Source of the DNA: an uncultured Lachnospiraceae bacterium
Lineage (GTDB): Bacteria > Bacillota > Clostridia > Lachnospirales > Lachnospiraceae
Length of the DNA stretch: 64,000 nt
Assembly (NCBI GenBank): GCA_947632515.1
Contig: CANRPO010000006.1
Coordinates: forward strand, 1 to 64,000
Reading direction: 5' to 3'
The notes under the pieces were generated by a model. It had not been told where the DNA came from, did not search any database, and saw only the letters and a program-made list of their open reading frames with translations. Both the position numbers and the translations under genes were made by a program. Shown piece after piece: positions 35,244-45,066 of the stretch (its first letter is position 1; every line of letters starts with the position of its first letter).

Positions 35244-36533
35244 ATGGCTTTGCTGGAACAACTCAACGATCTGCTCTGGGGATTTCCCCTGCTCGTTTTA
35301 CTGATGGGGACCCACATCTATTTTACCATAAAATTAAACTTTCCTCAGAAAAATCTGTGGTACGCCCTGAAACTTTCCCTGGGCAAAGGTGACAACGCGG
35401 GGTTTGGCCTCTCTCCGTTCTCCGCGCTGGCCACGACGCTGGCCGCCACCCTCGGCACAGGCAATATCATCGGTGTCTCCACGGCCGTTGCGCTGGGCGG
35501 CCCCGGGGCGATCTTCTGGTGCTGGATCACAGGGATCCTAGGCATGGCCACCGCCTACAGCGAATGCTACTTAAGCGTCCTGTTTCGCAGCCGAAACGCC
35601 GACGGCGTCTATGTAGGCGGCCCTATGTATGTCCTGAAAAATGGTTTACATAATAATTTTCTCGGCTCTCTCTATGCCTTATGCACGCTGATCGCGGCCT
35701 TCGGCGTGGGCTGCACGACACAGGCCAATTCCGTGACGCAGGCGGCTGCCGCCTTCCGGCTTTCCCCGCATTTGGTAGGGATCATCCTCGCTTTCCTGAC
35801 CGGGACAGTGATCATCGGCGGAGTGCGCAGCATTGCAAATCTGTGTGAGCGGACGGTCCCTGCCATCAGTTTCGTCTATCTGTTCGGCTGTATGCTGCTG
35901 CTGATCCTCTACCGCAAAGTGCTCCCCTCTGCCTGCCTGCTGATCCTGCAGGACGCCTTTTCCTTCAGCTCCGTGGCCGGCGGTATCACCGGAGCGACCG
36001 TGCAGCACGCCCTGCGCTACGGTATCGCCAGAGGACTTTTCACCAACGAGGCCGGAATTGGAACCTCCGCCATCGCGGCGGCGGCCTCTCACTCAGAGCC
36101 CCGCATTCAGGCTTATGTATCCATGACCGCCGTATTCTGGGATACCGTGGTCATGTGCCTGATCACCGGGCTGGTCATCGTGTCCAACATGCTCTACGAT
36201 CCCGCCTCCGTGACTGGCGTCGTGGAGACCGGCCTGACCGCCGCCGCCTTCGCGCATCTTCCCTATGTGGGGGAAGCCTTTCTCACCGTATCTCTGGCCG
36301 CCTTCGCTGTCACGACGCTGATCGGCTGGTCCTATTTCGGAGAAAAAGCAACGGAATACCTCGTCGGCAAAAAAGGTATTCCGCTCTATAAGCTTGCCTA
36401 TATTCTGATGATCTATCTGGGCGCTATCATACCCATGCGCCTTGTCTGGGAGAGCACCGATCTGATCAATGCCCTGATGGTACTTCCCAACGTGCTGGCG
36501 CTCTACTGCCTGCGGCGGCATATCAAAGCTTGA
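35244..36533 (+). CDS. sodium:alanine (or glycine) symporter, AGCS family
   Basis: Secondary transporter of 429 aa with about ten membrane helices. The family motif GTGNIIGVSTAVALGGPGAIFWCW (read here as two parts, GTGNIIGV and GGPGAIFW) and NEAGIGTSAIAAAA are both clear. It imports alanine or glycine with sodium. The ribosome site is weak (GGCGGGAAACG). Monocistronic and convergent with the chemoreceptor gene. Decamer GTTTACATAA at 35644 is here on the coding strand (Gly-Leu-His-Asn). Confidence 0.9.
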   Translation: MALLEQLNDLLWGFPLLVLLMGTHIYFTIKLNFPQKNLWYALKLSLGKGDNAGFGLSPFSALATTLAATLGTGNIIGVSTAVALGGPGAIFWCWITGILGMATAYSECYLSVLFRSRNADGVYVGGPMYVLKNGLHNNFLGSLYALCTLIAAFGVGCTTQANSVTQAAAAFRLSPHLVGIILAFLTGTVIIGGVRSIANLCERTVPAISFVYLFGCMLLLILYRKVLPSACLLILQDAFSFSSVAGGITGATVQHALRYGIARGLFTNEAGIGTSAIAAAASHSEPRIQAYVSMTAVFWDTVVMCLITGLVIVSNMLYDPASVTGVVETGLTAAAFAHLPYVGEAFLTVSLAAFAVTTLIGWSYFGEKATEYLVGKKGIPLYKLAYILMIYLGAIIPMRLVWESTDLINALMVLPNVLALYCLRRHIKA

Positions 36534-36559
36534 CCCTGCCGCCCGACAGCTCCTATGTA

Positions 36560-37837
36560 TCAGACTTTGAAATTGGCGGCGATCTCCTGCAGAGTGCGGC
36601 TGCTCCTCTCCAAAATGGACATCTTGCGCAGGATCTCCTCGGAACCCACGTTGGTATTCTGCATGGCGTCCGCCACGCTGCGCACCTCGTCCACGATCAC
36701 ATGATTTAACTCTGTCACCGACTGCAGCGACGCCAGCATCTGCTCCACAGAGGCTCCCATCTGCTCCGAGGCCGCGCCCAGATTGCCGGAGACGCCGTCG
36801 AAGAAGGAGGCGTCCTTCTGATACTGCTCTGCGGTCGCCACCATCGTGTGATAATCGTTGATCACATGATCCTTCATGAAATTCAACAGCTTGCCGGCGC
36901 TGTCCTTCAACGCCATGACAGAGTCGACCACCTCTTCGATCACCTTCTGGATCTTGTCGACCGTCGCCTGGGAATTCTCCGCCAGATTTCTGACCTCGTC
37001 GGCAACGACCGCAAACCCTCTTCCGGCCTCGCCCGCTCTCGCCGCCTCGATCGCCGCATTCAGCGCGATCAGGTTCGTCTGGTTGGCGATCGCGCCGATT
37101 TCCTGTGACAGGCTCTTGATCACCCCGATCTTCTCCACTTCCTGAAGCGCGTGCTCCAACTCGTTCTCTGTGCTGTGGTAGATGAGGCTGGCCTGCTTTT
37201 TGGACTCTATCGTATTCTTGTAGAGCTCATCCGCACGCGTGCTGATCTCCTTCGACGCCGCAGCCGAGTCCGAAGCCTGTCCGGAGACATCCATGACCGC
37301 GTCGCCGATGTCGCCGCTGGCCTGGCTGATGGACTGCGTCACCTCCGCGGCCTCCTTGACCTTCCCGATCAGCTCTTCCATGACCTGATCCATCTGGTCG
37401 ATATTGTTATTCAGATCCGCCATCTCGCTGTACGCCGCCGAGGCCGTGTCCGCAATACTGTTCGCCTCCTCCGTGGTGCCGATGATGGTGCCCTTGATCC
37501 GCTCCTTGATGCTGCGGGTGGCATGCGTGACCTCCTCGATCTCATCCTTGAAACCTTCCGCCACCGTCGTTCTCACCCCTGCCGGCTCCTGATCGCTGAA
37601 GTCGCCGGACGCGAACTGTTTCAGTTCCGCGAGCGGCACAAGTGCCTTATTGAAGGTCAGCATAACGATCAGATCGATCAACACAGTTCCCACCACGCCG
37701 ACCGCCAGTCCTAAACCCAGCGCGCTGCCCACGTTCGCCTTGCCTGTGATGACTGCGCTCAGGACCGACGCGATAAACAGAATGACAAACGATGCCGTCG
37801 AAACAGACAGAATCAGCTTACCCCTAATTGTCTTCAT
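36560..37837 (-). CDS. methyl-accepting chemotaxis protein without a large sensor domain
   Basis: Chemoreceptor of 425 aa. Two membrane helices (about residues 8-30 and 38-62) are separated by only a few residues, so there is no periplasmic ligand domain. A short HAMP-like stretch follows. The cytoplasmic coiled-coil carries the conserved hairpin tip ([23 protein letters not shown] region) and signals to CheA/CheW. No che or flagellar gene is in the window. It may sense membrane state or intracellular signals, or may work with another receptor. Confidence 0.88.
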   Translation of the reverse strand: MKTIRGKLILSVSTASFVILFIASVLSAVITGKANVGSALGLGLAVGVVGTVLIDLIVMLTFNKALVPLAELKQFASGDFSDQEPAGVRTTVAEGFKDEIEEVTHATRSIKERIKGTIIGTTEEANSIADTASAAYSEMADLNNNIDQMDQVMEELIGKVKEAAEVTQSISQASGDIGDAVMDVSGQASDSAAASKEISTRADELYKNTIESKKQASLIYHSTENELEHALQEVEKIGVIKSLSQEIGAIANQTNLIALNAAIEAARAGEAGRGFAVVADEVRNLAENSQATVDKIQKVIEEVVDSVMALKDSAGKLLNFMKDHVINDYHTMVATAEQYQKDASFFDGVSGNLGAASEQMGASVEQMLASLQSVTELNHVIVDEVRSVADAMQNTNVGSEEILRKMSILERSSRTLQEIAANFKV

Positions 37838-37946
37838 TCCAAGTCCTCCTCAATACCGCAAAATATAACAGATATAATTATACACGAAATGACGCGATTC
37901 GTCCATAGGTATCTTTCGCCGCAAATACCTCCGCAAACACCATCTC

Positions 37947-39290
37947 TTACGCCTCCCGCTCTCTTCGCCGATAATACGCATAGAACCCGATACAGATCAG
38001 AGCGGACAAGAGGGAACCCAAGGGAGCGGCCCACCCCATCGGATAGAGCGTATCCGGCCAAAGAGCGCTGGCAAGCCATGCCCCCGGAATACGGACTAAC
38101 AGGATCGCGGCGATATTGTGGATAAAGGAGATCATGGATTTCTGGTCGCCGCAGAAGTAGCCGCTGAAACAGAAATGCATCGCCGCAAAGACACAGTCAA
38201 AGGCATAGGAGCGCAGATATTCGCTGCCCGCCGCGAGCACCACCGCGTCCCGCGTGAAGAGCCCCACCAGCGTGTGCGGCAGAAACTGATTGTACGCGGC
38301 GCACAGGCAGCCCCAGCCGACCGTGATCGCCAGTCCATAGTACAGAGAAGTCCTCGCCCTCTGTGGTTTATTTGCGCCCATATTCTGTGCTGTAATGGTA
38401 GAGATTGCAGATAAAAATGCCGAAGGAACTAGGAACATGAAACCGATCAGTTTCTCCACGATCCCCACCGCCGCAGAGGCGATCAGCCCGCGGCTGTTGG
38501 CGATCACCGTGATCACGATGAAAGCGATCTGGATCATACCGTCCTGCAGCGCGATCGGCGCACCCACTTTCAAGATCTGCGAGAGCGTATCCCTGCCCGC
38601 CCGAATATCTTTTCTCCCGATATGGATCCCCAGATCGCGCACGCGCATCATGACAAGCGCCACAGCCACGCTCACCGCCTGTCCGCAAACCGTCCCCAGC
38701 GCGGCGCCCGCAGCGCCCAGCCCACACCCGCCGATAAATACGAAATCCAGCGCGATATTGACCACGCAGGCGATCCCCACAAAATACATGGGCCGTCCGG
38801 AATCACCCAAGCCTCTGAAAATGCTGCTGATCACATTGTACGCCGTAATGAACGGAATACCCGCAAAACAGACGGCGAGATAGATCCTTGTCTCCGCCAC
38901 AGCCTCAGCAGGGGTTAACATAACTTTTGTGATCGAACCCGTGCAAAGGAGCAGTACCGCTGTGATCCCGACCGCAAAGCACGCAAAAAAGACAATGGAT
39001 GTTCCCACTGTCTCTGTCACAGCCCGCTCGTCCTTCGCTCCCACACCACGCCCGATCCGCACCGTAGTTCCCATGGCGAATCCAACGATGACGACGGTGA
39101 GCATGTGCATCACCTGACTGCCGACGGACACCGCCGTAGTCGTCTCCGACCCATTGTACAGACCCACCACGAACAGATCCGCTAATCCGTAGAATGTCTG
39201 CATAAAGCAGGAAAGTAAGTAGGGCATGGCAAAGAGGAGCAGGTTTTTACCCACGCTCCCCTGCGTCAAATCGTTTTTTTCGTTCATCAT
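37947..39290 (-). CDS. MATE family efflux transporter
   Basis: Multidrug/toxin exporter type membrane protein of 447 aa with twelve predicted helices in two related halves, driven by sodium or protons. The N-terminus (GSVGKNLLLFAMPYLLSCFMQ) and AFFAGIPF-like loop are typical of MATE. Two short ATG starts (codons 1 and 2) are equivalent. Downstream of the ferredoxin-type aldo/keto reductase by 19 bp of its stop, so the two may be one transcript. The substrate is unknown. Confidence 0.88.
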   Translation of the reverse strand: MMNEKNDLTQGSVGKNLLLFAMPYLLSCFMQTFYGLADLFVVGLYNGSETTTAVSVGSQVMHMLTVVIVGFAMGTTVRIGRGVGAKDERAVTETVGTSIVFFACFAVGITAVLLLCTGSITKVMLTPAEAVAETRIYLAVCFAGIPFITAYNVISSIFRGLGDSGRPMYFVGIACVVNIALDFVFIGGCGLGAAGAALGTVCGQAVSVAVALVMMRVRDLGIHIGRKDIRAGRDTLSQILKVGAPIALQDGMIQIAFIVITVIANSRGLIASAAVGIVEKLIGFMFLVPSAFLSAISTITAQNMGANKPQRARTSLYYGLAITVGWGCLCAAYNQFLPHTLVGLFTRDAVVLAAGSEYLRSYAFDCVFAAMHFCFSGYFCGDQKSMISFIHNIAAILLVRIPGAWLASALWPDTLYPMGWAAPLGSLLSALICIGFYAYYRRREREA

Positions 39291-39309
39291 TCTAACTCTC
39301 TGCTGTTTT

Positions 39310-40434
39310 TTATTTTCCGAAATGTCCCGCCACAGTCTTCAGATGGTCAATGATCGGAAGATGCTGCGGGCATACGCGCTCGCACTGTCCGCAGGCGATA
39401 CAGTCCCCCGCCCTGCCGAAATCCTCGGTCAGACGGTCATAGTATGTACCCTGGGGCGTCCAGCCTTTCTCCTTGATCTCCTGTCTGTCCGCGTTATAAA
39501 GCGAAAAGTATTTCGGGATCGCGATCTTCTGAGGACAGCCGTCCGTGCAGTAAGAACAGCCCGTGCAGGGGATGGCGATGTTGCCGCCTATGACCGCCGC
39601 CGCCCTGCTGACAAGCGCCTGCTCCTGGTCGTTGAGCGGTTTGAAATCCGACATATAGCTGATATTGTCGAGAAGCTGCTCCATATTGCTCATGCCGCTT
39701 AAGACGATCTGCACATTGTCCAGGCTTGCGGCGAAACGGATCGCCCACGAGGGGATGGACATCTGTGGGGCGTACGCCCGAAACATCTCGGCCACCTCAG
39801 CGGGCACCTGCGCCAGAGTACCTCCCTTCACCGGCTCCATGACGAATACCGGCACACCGTGTCTCGCCGCCGTCTCATAGCACAGCCCTGACTGGATGCT
39901 GGGACTGCTCCAGTCAAGGTAATTGATCTGCAGCTGTACAAACTCCATCTCCGGGTGTTCCGTGAGCACCTGATCCAAGAGTGCGGCGTCATCGTGAAAC
40001 GAGAATCCCATATGCTTTACAAGCCCTTGGCGTTTCTTCTCCGCAAGCCACTGAAAGCAATCCAATTCCGTGAAAATTTTATAGTGATTGCGGCCTATAT
40101 CGTGCAGCAGATAATAGTCAAAAAATCCGGCTCCCGTCTTCTCAAGCTGCGCGTTGAAAATCTTGTCTCTGTCTGCTTTCGTGCTGATAAACTCGGCGTG
40201 GAGTTTCGTCGCCAGCGTAAAGCTGTCTCGCGGATGTCTGTCCACCAGACACTCCTTCGCCGCATCCTCGCTCTTAAAGCCGCAGTACATCCAAGCGGTA
40301 TCAAAATAGGTGAAACCGTTCTCAATAAAGGTGTCCACCATCTGTTTCGTCATCTCTGTATCGATGCTTGCGGCGTCGTTCGCATTGCGAAGAGGCAGCC
40401 GCATCAAGCCGAACCCTAATTTCTTCTGATTCAT
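39310..40434 (-). CDS. aldo/keto reductase with C-terminal ferredoxin domain
   Basis: Oxidoreductase of 374 aa. Residues ~1-270 form the aldo/keto reductase barrel (start GFGLMRLPLRN, catalytic Tyr in FDTAWMY, and HDIG/FSFHDD). The C-terminal part has two 4Fe-4S binding motifs, CTGCSYCTDGCP and CIACGQCERVCP. This type is common in anaerobes, where the clusters may feed electrons from ferredoxin. Start set at 40434 by GGAGGGCAT. Substrate unknown. Confidence 0.88.
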   Translation of the reverse strand: MNQKKLGFGLMRLPLRNANDAASIDTEMTKQMVDTFIENGFTYFDTAWMYCGFKSEDAAKECLVDRHPRDSFTLATKLHAEFISTKADRDKIFNAQLEKTGAGFFDYYLLHDIGRNHYKIFTELDCFQWLAEKKRQGLVKHMGFSFHDDAALLDQVLTEHPEMEFVQLQINYLDWSSPSIQSGLCYETAARHGVPVFVMEPVKGGTLAQVPAEVAEMFRAYAPQMSIPSWAIRFAASLDNVQIVLSGMSNMEQLLDNISYMSDFKPLNDQEQALVSRAAAVIGGNIAIPCTGCSYCTDGCPQKIAIPKYFSLYNADRQEIKEKGWTPQGTYYDRLTEDFGRAGDCIACGQCERVCPQHLPIIDHLKTVAGHFGK

Positions 40435-40530
40435 ATGCCCTCCAACCGAAATCCCTTGCCTCTTGTTTTCTTCCACGCCCAGTATATCACATCCAAACGA
40501 CCGCCCGCAACCCTGCGCGCGTCCCGCGCC

Positions 40531-41307
40531 TTACCCCAAAGCCACATCCAGGATCATCATGATCACAAAACCGACGGCCACGCCGATGGTGCCGATATTG
40601 CTGTGTTCGCCCGTCTGAGACTCGGGAATCAGTTCTTCCACCACCACATAGATCATTGCGCCCGCAGCGAAGGCCAACAGATAGGGGAGCGTCGGAACGA
40701 TCCTGCTCGCCAAAAGCACCGTGACCGCGGCGGCAACAGGCTCCACCACACCTGAAAGGGAGCCGTACACAAAGGAGCGCAGCCTCGGCATGCCCTCCCC
40801 GCGCAGCGGCATAGAGATGATGGCGCCCTCCGGAAAATTCTGAATGGCGATACCCACCGCGAGAGCGAACGCGCCGGCCATCGTAATACTCGTGTGTCCG
40901 AAGATCGCTCCCGCAAATGTGACGCCCACGGACATTCCCTCAGGGATATTGTGCAGCGTCACGGCAAGGACAAGCATAGTTGTTTTTTTTAAATTGGCTT
41001 CAATGCCTTCCGGCTGTGCGCTTTCCAGATGCAGATGGGGAATCAGACTGTCCAGTATGAGCAGGAAAGCCATGCCTCCTAAGAATCCGACCGTGGCGGG
41101 CAGCCATGGGATCCTGCCCTGCTCCCTCGCCATATCGATGGCGGGGATCAAAAGCGACCAGACAGAGGCCGCGATCATCACGCCGGAAGCAAAACCCAAG
41201 AGCATTTTCTCCAGCTTTTTGTCCATCTCTCTTCTCATGAAAAAGACCATCGCCGACCCAAGCGTTGTTCCCGCAAAGGGGATCAACAGTCCCAGCGCCA
41301 ACTGCAT
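40531..41307 (-). CDS. ZIP family divalent metal transporter
   Basis: Metal importer of 258 aa with eight predicted helices. The metal-binding helices show HNIPEGMSVG and, further on, NFPEGAIISMP in place of the second His/Glu motif. A His-poor variable loop lies after LIPHLHLESAQ. Likely imports zinc, possibly iron or manganese. GAGGTGATATT precedes the ATG. No metal regulator site was recognised. Confidence 0.88.
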   Translation of the reverse strand: MQLALGLLIPFAGTTLGSAMVFFMRREMDKKLEKMLLGFASGVMIAASVWSLLIPAIDMAREQGRIPWLPATVGFLGGMAFLLILDSLIPHLHLESAQPEGIEANLKKTTMLVLAVTLHNIPEGMSVGVTFAGAIFGHTSITMAGAFALAVGIAIQNFPEGAIISMPLRGEGMPRLRSFVYGSLSGVVEPVAAAVTVLLASRIVPTLPYLLAFAAGAMIYVVVEELIPESQTGEHSNIGTIGVAVGFVIMMILDVALG

Positions 41308-41390
41308 AATATCACCTCGCTACTTGCTTTCTCTGCACGACACTTACATTATATGCGTCCCATCTCATTTGCGCCACAGGAGCCCGGAGT

Positions 41391-41450
41391 CCCTCGCGGC
41401 AGTCGCCAAGCGGACGTGCAGGCACGTCCGCCCGGCTCGCCGGCCGCGGG
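41391..41450. repeat. intergenic REP-like repeat, copy 1
   Basis: About 60 bp, closely similar to 51969-52029. It contains the hairpin CGGACGTGCAGGCACGTCCG and shared flanks CCCTCGCGGCAG and GGCTCG. It starts right after the stop of the Rrf2 gene; copy 2 lies just after a stop too. Could serve as a terminator or a REP/MITE-like element. Confidence 0.7.
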
Positions 41451-41452
41451 AA

Positions 41453-41869
41453 TCAACCTGCAAAATCATCGCGCATCAGGTCCGCAATCGTGATGCTGTC
41501 AAAGTATTCGTTCATCATGCCGGTGAATTTCTGCCACATCGGCAGCGTCCTGCATTCCGCCGTCCTGACGCACGGTTTCGGATCGCACTCCAGACATGCC
41601 ACGGGGGCGAGATCGCCCTCCGTAAGTCTCAGGATCTCACCCACGCTGTACTTTTCCGGCTTTCGCGTCAGGCGGTAACCGCCGCCTTTGCCGTGAACGC
41701 CTTCTATCATATTGTTTTTTGTCAAAACAGGAAGTATCTTCTCAAGATATTTCAGAGAAATATCCTGGCGCTCCGCCACGTCCTTCATCGGCACATAACA
41801 GTCCCCGCAATGCTCCGCCAGATCGATCATGACGCGCAATATATATCTTCCCCTTGTGGAAATCATCAT
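41453..41869 (-). CDS. Rrf2 family regulator, IscR-like
   Basis: Winged-helix regulator of 138 aa. The HTH is in VPMKDVAERQDISLKYLEKIL, and HGKGGGYRLTRKP forms the wing. Three Cys (CLECDPKPCVRTAEC) at about residues 90-104 are placed for a 2Fe-2S cluster, as in IscR. It is the third gene after iscS and iscU, so it probably represses the cluster from the palindrome at 43593. AAAGGACAG before the ATG at 41869 sets the start. Confidence 0.85.
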   Translation of the reverse strand: MMISTRGRYILRVMIDLAEHCGDCYVPMKDVAERQDISLKYLEKILPVLTKNNMIEGVHGKGGGYRLTRKPEKYSVGEILRLTEGDLAPVACLECDPKPCVRTAECRTLPMWQKFTGMMNEYFDSITIADLMRDDFAG

Positions 41870-41914
41870 ACGCCATCTGTCCTTTCGCAATACCCGCCGC
41901 GCATAGCGCAACGC

Positions 41915-42346
41915 CTACAGATCGCAGTGTCCGCAGCTTGCGCAATCCGGAAATTTGGTATGATCGTATTCTATGCCGTTCTTGTCATAATAATCCTTGA
42001 GCGCCGCCTTGATCGCCTCCTCCGCCAGCACCGAACAGTGCATCTTGTGTGCCGGAAGTCCGTCAAGAGCCTCCGCTACCGCCCTGTTCGTCAACTCCAT
42101 AGCCTCCGACACGGGCTTGCCCTTGATCATCTCCGTTGCCATGGAGCTGGACGCAATCGCGCTGCCGCAGCCGAAGGTCTCAAACTTGACGTCGGAGATG
42201 GTGTCGTTGTCGATCTTCAGATAGATCTTCATGATGTCGCCGCACTTGGCGTTTCCAACCTCGCCGACGCCGTCGGCATCCTCGATCACGCCCACGTTCC
42301 TGGGATTGCGAAAATGATCCATTACCTTATCACTGTATAAAGCCAT
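41915..42346 (-). CDS. iscU: iron-sulfur cluster scaffold protein (NifU N-terminal/IscU type)
   Basis: Scaffold of 143 aa on which Fe-S clusters are built from sulfur supplied by IscS. The three cluster-binding Cys are in GNAKCGD, FGCGSA and HCSVLAEE. The C-terminal DCASCGHCDL adds three more Cys not found in plain IscU but seen in clostridial NifU-like forms. The start at 42346 (MALYSDKV) fits the family; AGGCGACT lies upstream. It follows iscS after about 40 bp. Confidence 0.92.
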   Translation of the reverse strand: MALYSDKVMDHFRNPRNVGVIEDADGVGEVGNAKCGDIMKIYLKIDNDTISDVKFETFGCGSAIASSSMATEMIKGKPVSEAMELTNRAVAEALDGLPAHKMHCSVLAEEAIKAALKDYYDKNGIEYDHTKFPDCASCGHCDL

Positions 42347-42386
42347 ACACAGTCGCCTCCATTTCAAATTGCCGTTTGACTTTCCG

Positions 42387-43577
42387 TTATTTCGTAACAA
42401 ATTGATTCTTGCCGCTCACAAGGTCGCGCCATACCGGCGACATGCTCCGCAGATATCCGACCACATCCCCGACCGCCCGGATCATGTAATCGACCTCCTC
42501 GGCGGTCGTCTCCTCCGACAGCGTCAGCCGCAGGGAGCCGTGGGCGATCTCGTGGGGTCTGCCGATCGCCAAGAGCACATGGCTGGGATCGAGAGAGCCC
42601 GACGTACAGGCGGAGCCTGAAGACGCATACACTCCTTTATCATCGAGCAGAAGAAGTAGGGATTCCCCCTCAATTCCCTCGAAACAGAAGTTGACGTTGC
42701 CCGGCAGTCTGTGCGCCGCATCCCCGTTCAAAACACTGTGCGGTATCTCGGACAGGCCCGCGATCAGTCTGTCGCGCAGCGCCGACACGGTCTTTGCATT
42801 CGCGTCCATATGGGCGCACGCCTCCTCCAACGCGGCCGCCATTCCCATGATGGCCGGAATGTTCTCTGTCCCGGCTCGTCTGCCCTGCTCCTGCGCGCCG
42901 CCCTCGATGAGGTTCGTGAGACGAACGCCCCGTTTCGCGTAGAGCGCGCCGATCCCCTTGGGGCCGTGGAACTTGTGGGCCGAGAGGGAGAGCATATCGA
43001 TGTTCTGCGCCTTCACGTCTATGTGCAGATGCCCGACAGCCTGGACAGCGTCGGTGTGGAACAGCACCCCTTTTTCACGGCACACCGCACCGATCTCTCC
43101 GATGGGCTGTATCGTCCCGATCTCGTTGTTCGCGTACATGACCGTCACCAGACAGGTGTCGGGACGGATCGCGTCGCTCACCTCTTTGGCCGTGATCAGA
43201 CCGTTCTCATGCACGTCGAGGAGCGTGATCTCAAACCCCTCCTTCTCCAGTCTGTTCAGCGTGTGCAGCACCGCATGATGTTCAAAGGCGGTGGAGATAA
43301 TATGTTTCTTGCCCTGTTTCTCGCCGATGCGCGCGGCGGAAGTGATCGCGTGATTGTCCGCCTCGCTCCCGCCGGAAGTAAAGATGATCTCTCTCGGCTC
43401 GCAGCCAAGGCACGCCGCCATGCGCTCTCTGGCAGATACAAGCGCCTCGTTGGCCCTCTGCCCCACCGAATGCAGGCTGGACGGATTGCCGTAGATCTCC
43501 TCCATATACGGCAGCATGGCGTCGATCGCCGTCCTGCTCATTTTGGTTGTAGCCGCGTTATCTGCATATATTTTCAT
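42387..43577 (-). CDS. iscS: cysteine desulfurase (IscS/NifS)
   Basis: PLP enzyme of 396 aa that takes sulfur from cysteine for Fe-S and thio-cofactor synthesis. The PLP Lys is in SAHKFHGPKG near residue 205, and the sulfur-carrying Cys is in SGSACTSGS near 327, so this is a group I desulfurase. GGAGGTGTACG sets the start at 43577. First gene of iscS-iscU-rrf2. Confidence 0.95.
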   Translation of the reverse strand: MKIYADNAATTKMSRTAIDAMLPYMEEIYGNPSSLHSVGQRANEALVSARERMAACLGCEPREIIFTSGGSEADNHAITSAARIGEKQGKKHIISTAFEHHAVLHTLNRLEKEGFEITLLDVHENGLITAKEVSDAIRPDTCLVTVMYANNEIGTIQPIGEIGAVCREKGVLFHTDAVQAVGHLHIDVKAQNIDMLSLSAHKFHGPKGIGALYAKRGVRLTNLIEGGAQEQGRRAGTENIPAIMGMAAALEEACAHMDANAKTVSALRDRLIAGLSEIPHSVLNGDAAHRLPGNVNFCFEGIEGESLLLLLDDKGVYASSGSACTSGSLDPSHVLLAIGRPHEIAHGSLRLTLSEETTAEEVDYMIRAVGDVVGYLRSMSPVWRDLVSGKNQFVTK

Positions 43578-43592
43578 CGTACACCTCCATTT

Positions 43593-43615
43593 ACCCACCT
43601 ACCTGGTGGGTAGGT
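43593..43615 (-). promoter_or_regulatory. double palindrome at the iscS promoter, probable Rrf2/IscR operator
   Basis: Two overlapping inverted repeats share this 23-bp site: ACCTACC-N5-GGTAGGT and ACCCACC-N5-GGTGGGT. It begins 3 bp after the -10 box and covers the expected transcription start, 16 bp upstream of the iscS ATG. Binding by the Rrf2 protein of the same operon is inferred. Confidence 0.65.
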
Positions 43616-43617
43616 AA

Positions 43618-43646
43618 ATAATAGCATGGAACTTCCCGCCTGTCAA
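43618..43646 (-). promoter_or_regulatory. sigma-A promoter of iscS-iscU-rrf2
   Basis: TTGACA (43641-43646), exactly 17 bp, TATTAT (43618-43623). The -35 box overlaps the end of the MATE gene region upstream. Confidence 0.8.
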
Positions 43647-43667
43647 TACGCACTGCACAATTTCTGT

Positions 43668-45038
43668 CTACACTCCCCACGTCTTCGCCAGCTTACGCCG
43701 CACAATGATAAAGCATACCACATGCGCGAGGAATGTGAGCAGCCAGCTCACCGGATAGGTCATATAGAGGGATGTCCTTGTGTGAAACATCTCCATGCGG
43801 AAAAACGTAAATATCCAGATCAGGCGCAGACCGCAGGCGCCGATCAGGGACACGATCATCGGCATCACCGCATAGCCCATGCCGCGCAGCGAACCCACCA
43901 TCACGTCCATCATGCCGCACAGCGCATAGGTGGAACAGATGACCCGCATCCGGATCATCCCCGCCTCGATGACCTCCGCGCTGTTCGTGTAGAGCGACAG
44001 CAGCGACCGCCCGCACAGCACGGCCAGATTGCCGAGCAGCACGCCCACAACGATCACACACCCCTCCGCAATATAGAGGATCTTATTGACCCGCTCATAC
44101 TTCGCCGCTCCGATATTCTGGCCCGTGAAAGAGATCGCCGCCTGGTGAAAGGCGTTCATCGCCACGTACACAAAGCCCTCTATGTTCGCCGCCGCCGAGT
44201 TGCCGGCCACGGTGATCGCGCCGAAGGAATTGACTGAGGATTGGATGATGACGTTGGAAAAAGAGAACACCATCCCCTGAAAGCTCGCAGGCAGCCCGAT
44301 CTGCAGGATCCTGCCGAATTTATCCTTATCGATGTGAAGTTTTGACATTTCCAGCCGAATGCCGCCCTCCGCCTTCATCATGCACCGCACGATCAGGAAT
44401 GCGGAGACGCACTGGGAGATCACTGTCGCAATGGCCACGCCCGCCACGTCCAGCTTGCAGACGATCACGAAAAACAGATTCAGAATCACATTGATCACGC
44501 CCGCCACCGAGAGATAGTATAACGGCCTTTTCGTATCGCCCACAGCGCGCAGGATCGCACTGCCGAAATTGTAGAGCATGGTCGCCGTCATCCCGACGAA
44601 ATAGATGCGCAGATAGAGCGCCGCGAGCGGAAGTACGTCCTCCGGCGTCTGCATCCAGATCAGAATGCGCCTGGCGCCGACGCAGCCGACGATCGTCAGG
44701 AGGATCCCGCTGTAGACGCTCAACAGCATCGCCGTATGTACCGTCCGGGAAGTTTCCTGATCTTTCCCCGCGCCCCGGTACCTGGCCACCAGCACGTTAG
44801 CGCCCACGGAAAGACCTAAGAAAAAATTCGTCAGCAGATTGATCAGCGACGAGTTGGAGCCCACAGCAGCTAACGAGTTGTCGCCCGCGTATCTGCCCAC
44901 CACGATAATGTCCGCAGCGTTGAACAAGAGCTGCAGGATGCTCGAACACATAAGCGGGATCGCAAATACGAGCAATTTGCTCAAAATAGGCCCGTTGCAC
45001 ATGTCCATCTCATATTTTTGTTTTGCTGTCTTTTCCAT
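43668..45038 (-). CDS. MATE family efflux transporter (second)
   Basis: Twelve-helix exporter of 456 aa, different enough from the MATE protein at 38 kb to be a separate subfamily. N-terminal GPILSKLLVFAIPLMCSSILQLLFN and later RAVGDTKRPLYYL are standard MATE signatures. GAGAGGGACAGACG precedes the ATG. It ends 22 bp before the iscS promoter. Substrate unknown. Confidence 0.9.
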   Translation of the reverse strand: MEKTAKQKYEMDMCNGPILSKLLVFAIPLMCSSILQLLFNAADIIVVGRYAGDNSLAAVGSNSSLINLLTNFFLGLSVGANVLVARYRGAGKDQETSRTVHTAMLLSVYSGILLTIVGCVGARRILIWMQTPEDVLPLAALYLRIYFVGMTATMLYNFGSAILRAVGDTKRPLYYLSVAGVINVILNLFFVIVCKLDVAGVAIATVISQCVSAFLIVRCMMKAEGGIRLEMSKLHIDKDKFGRILQIGLPASFQGMVFSFSNVIIQSSVNSFGAITVAGNSAAANIEGFVYVAMNAFHQAAISFTGQNIGAAKYERVNKILYIAEGCVIVVGVLLGNLAVLCGRSLLSLYTNSAEVIEAGMIRMRVICSTYALCGMMDVMVGSLRGMGYAVMPMIVSLIGACGLRLIWIFTFFRMEMFHTRTSLYMTYPVSWLLTFLAHVVCFIIVRRKLAKTWGV

Positions 45039-45066
45039 CGTCTGTCCCTCTCATGCACATCTGTAT

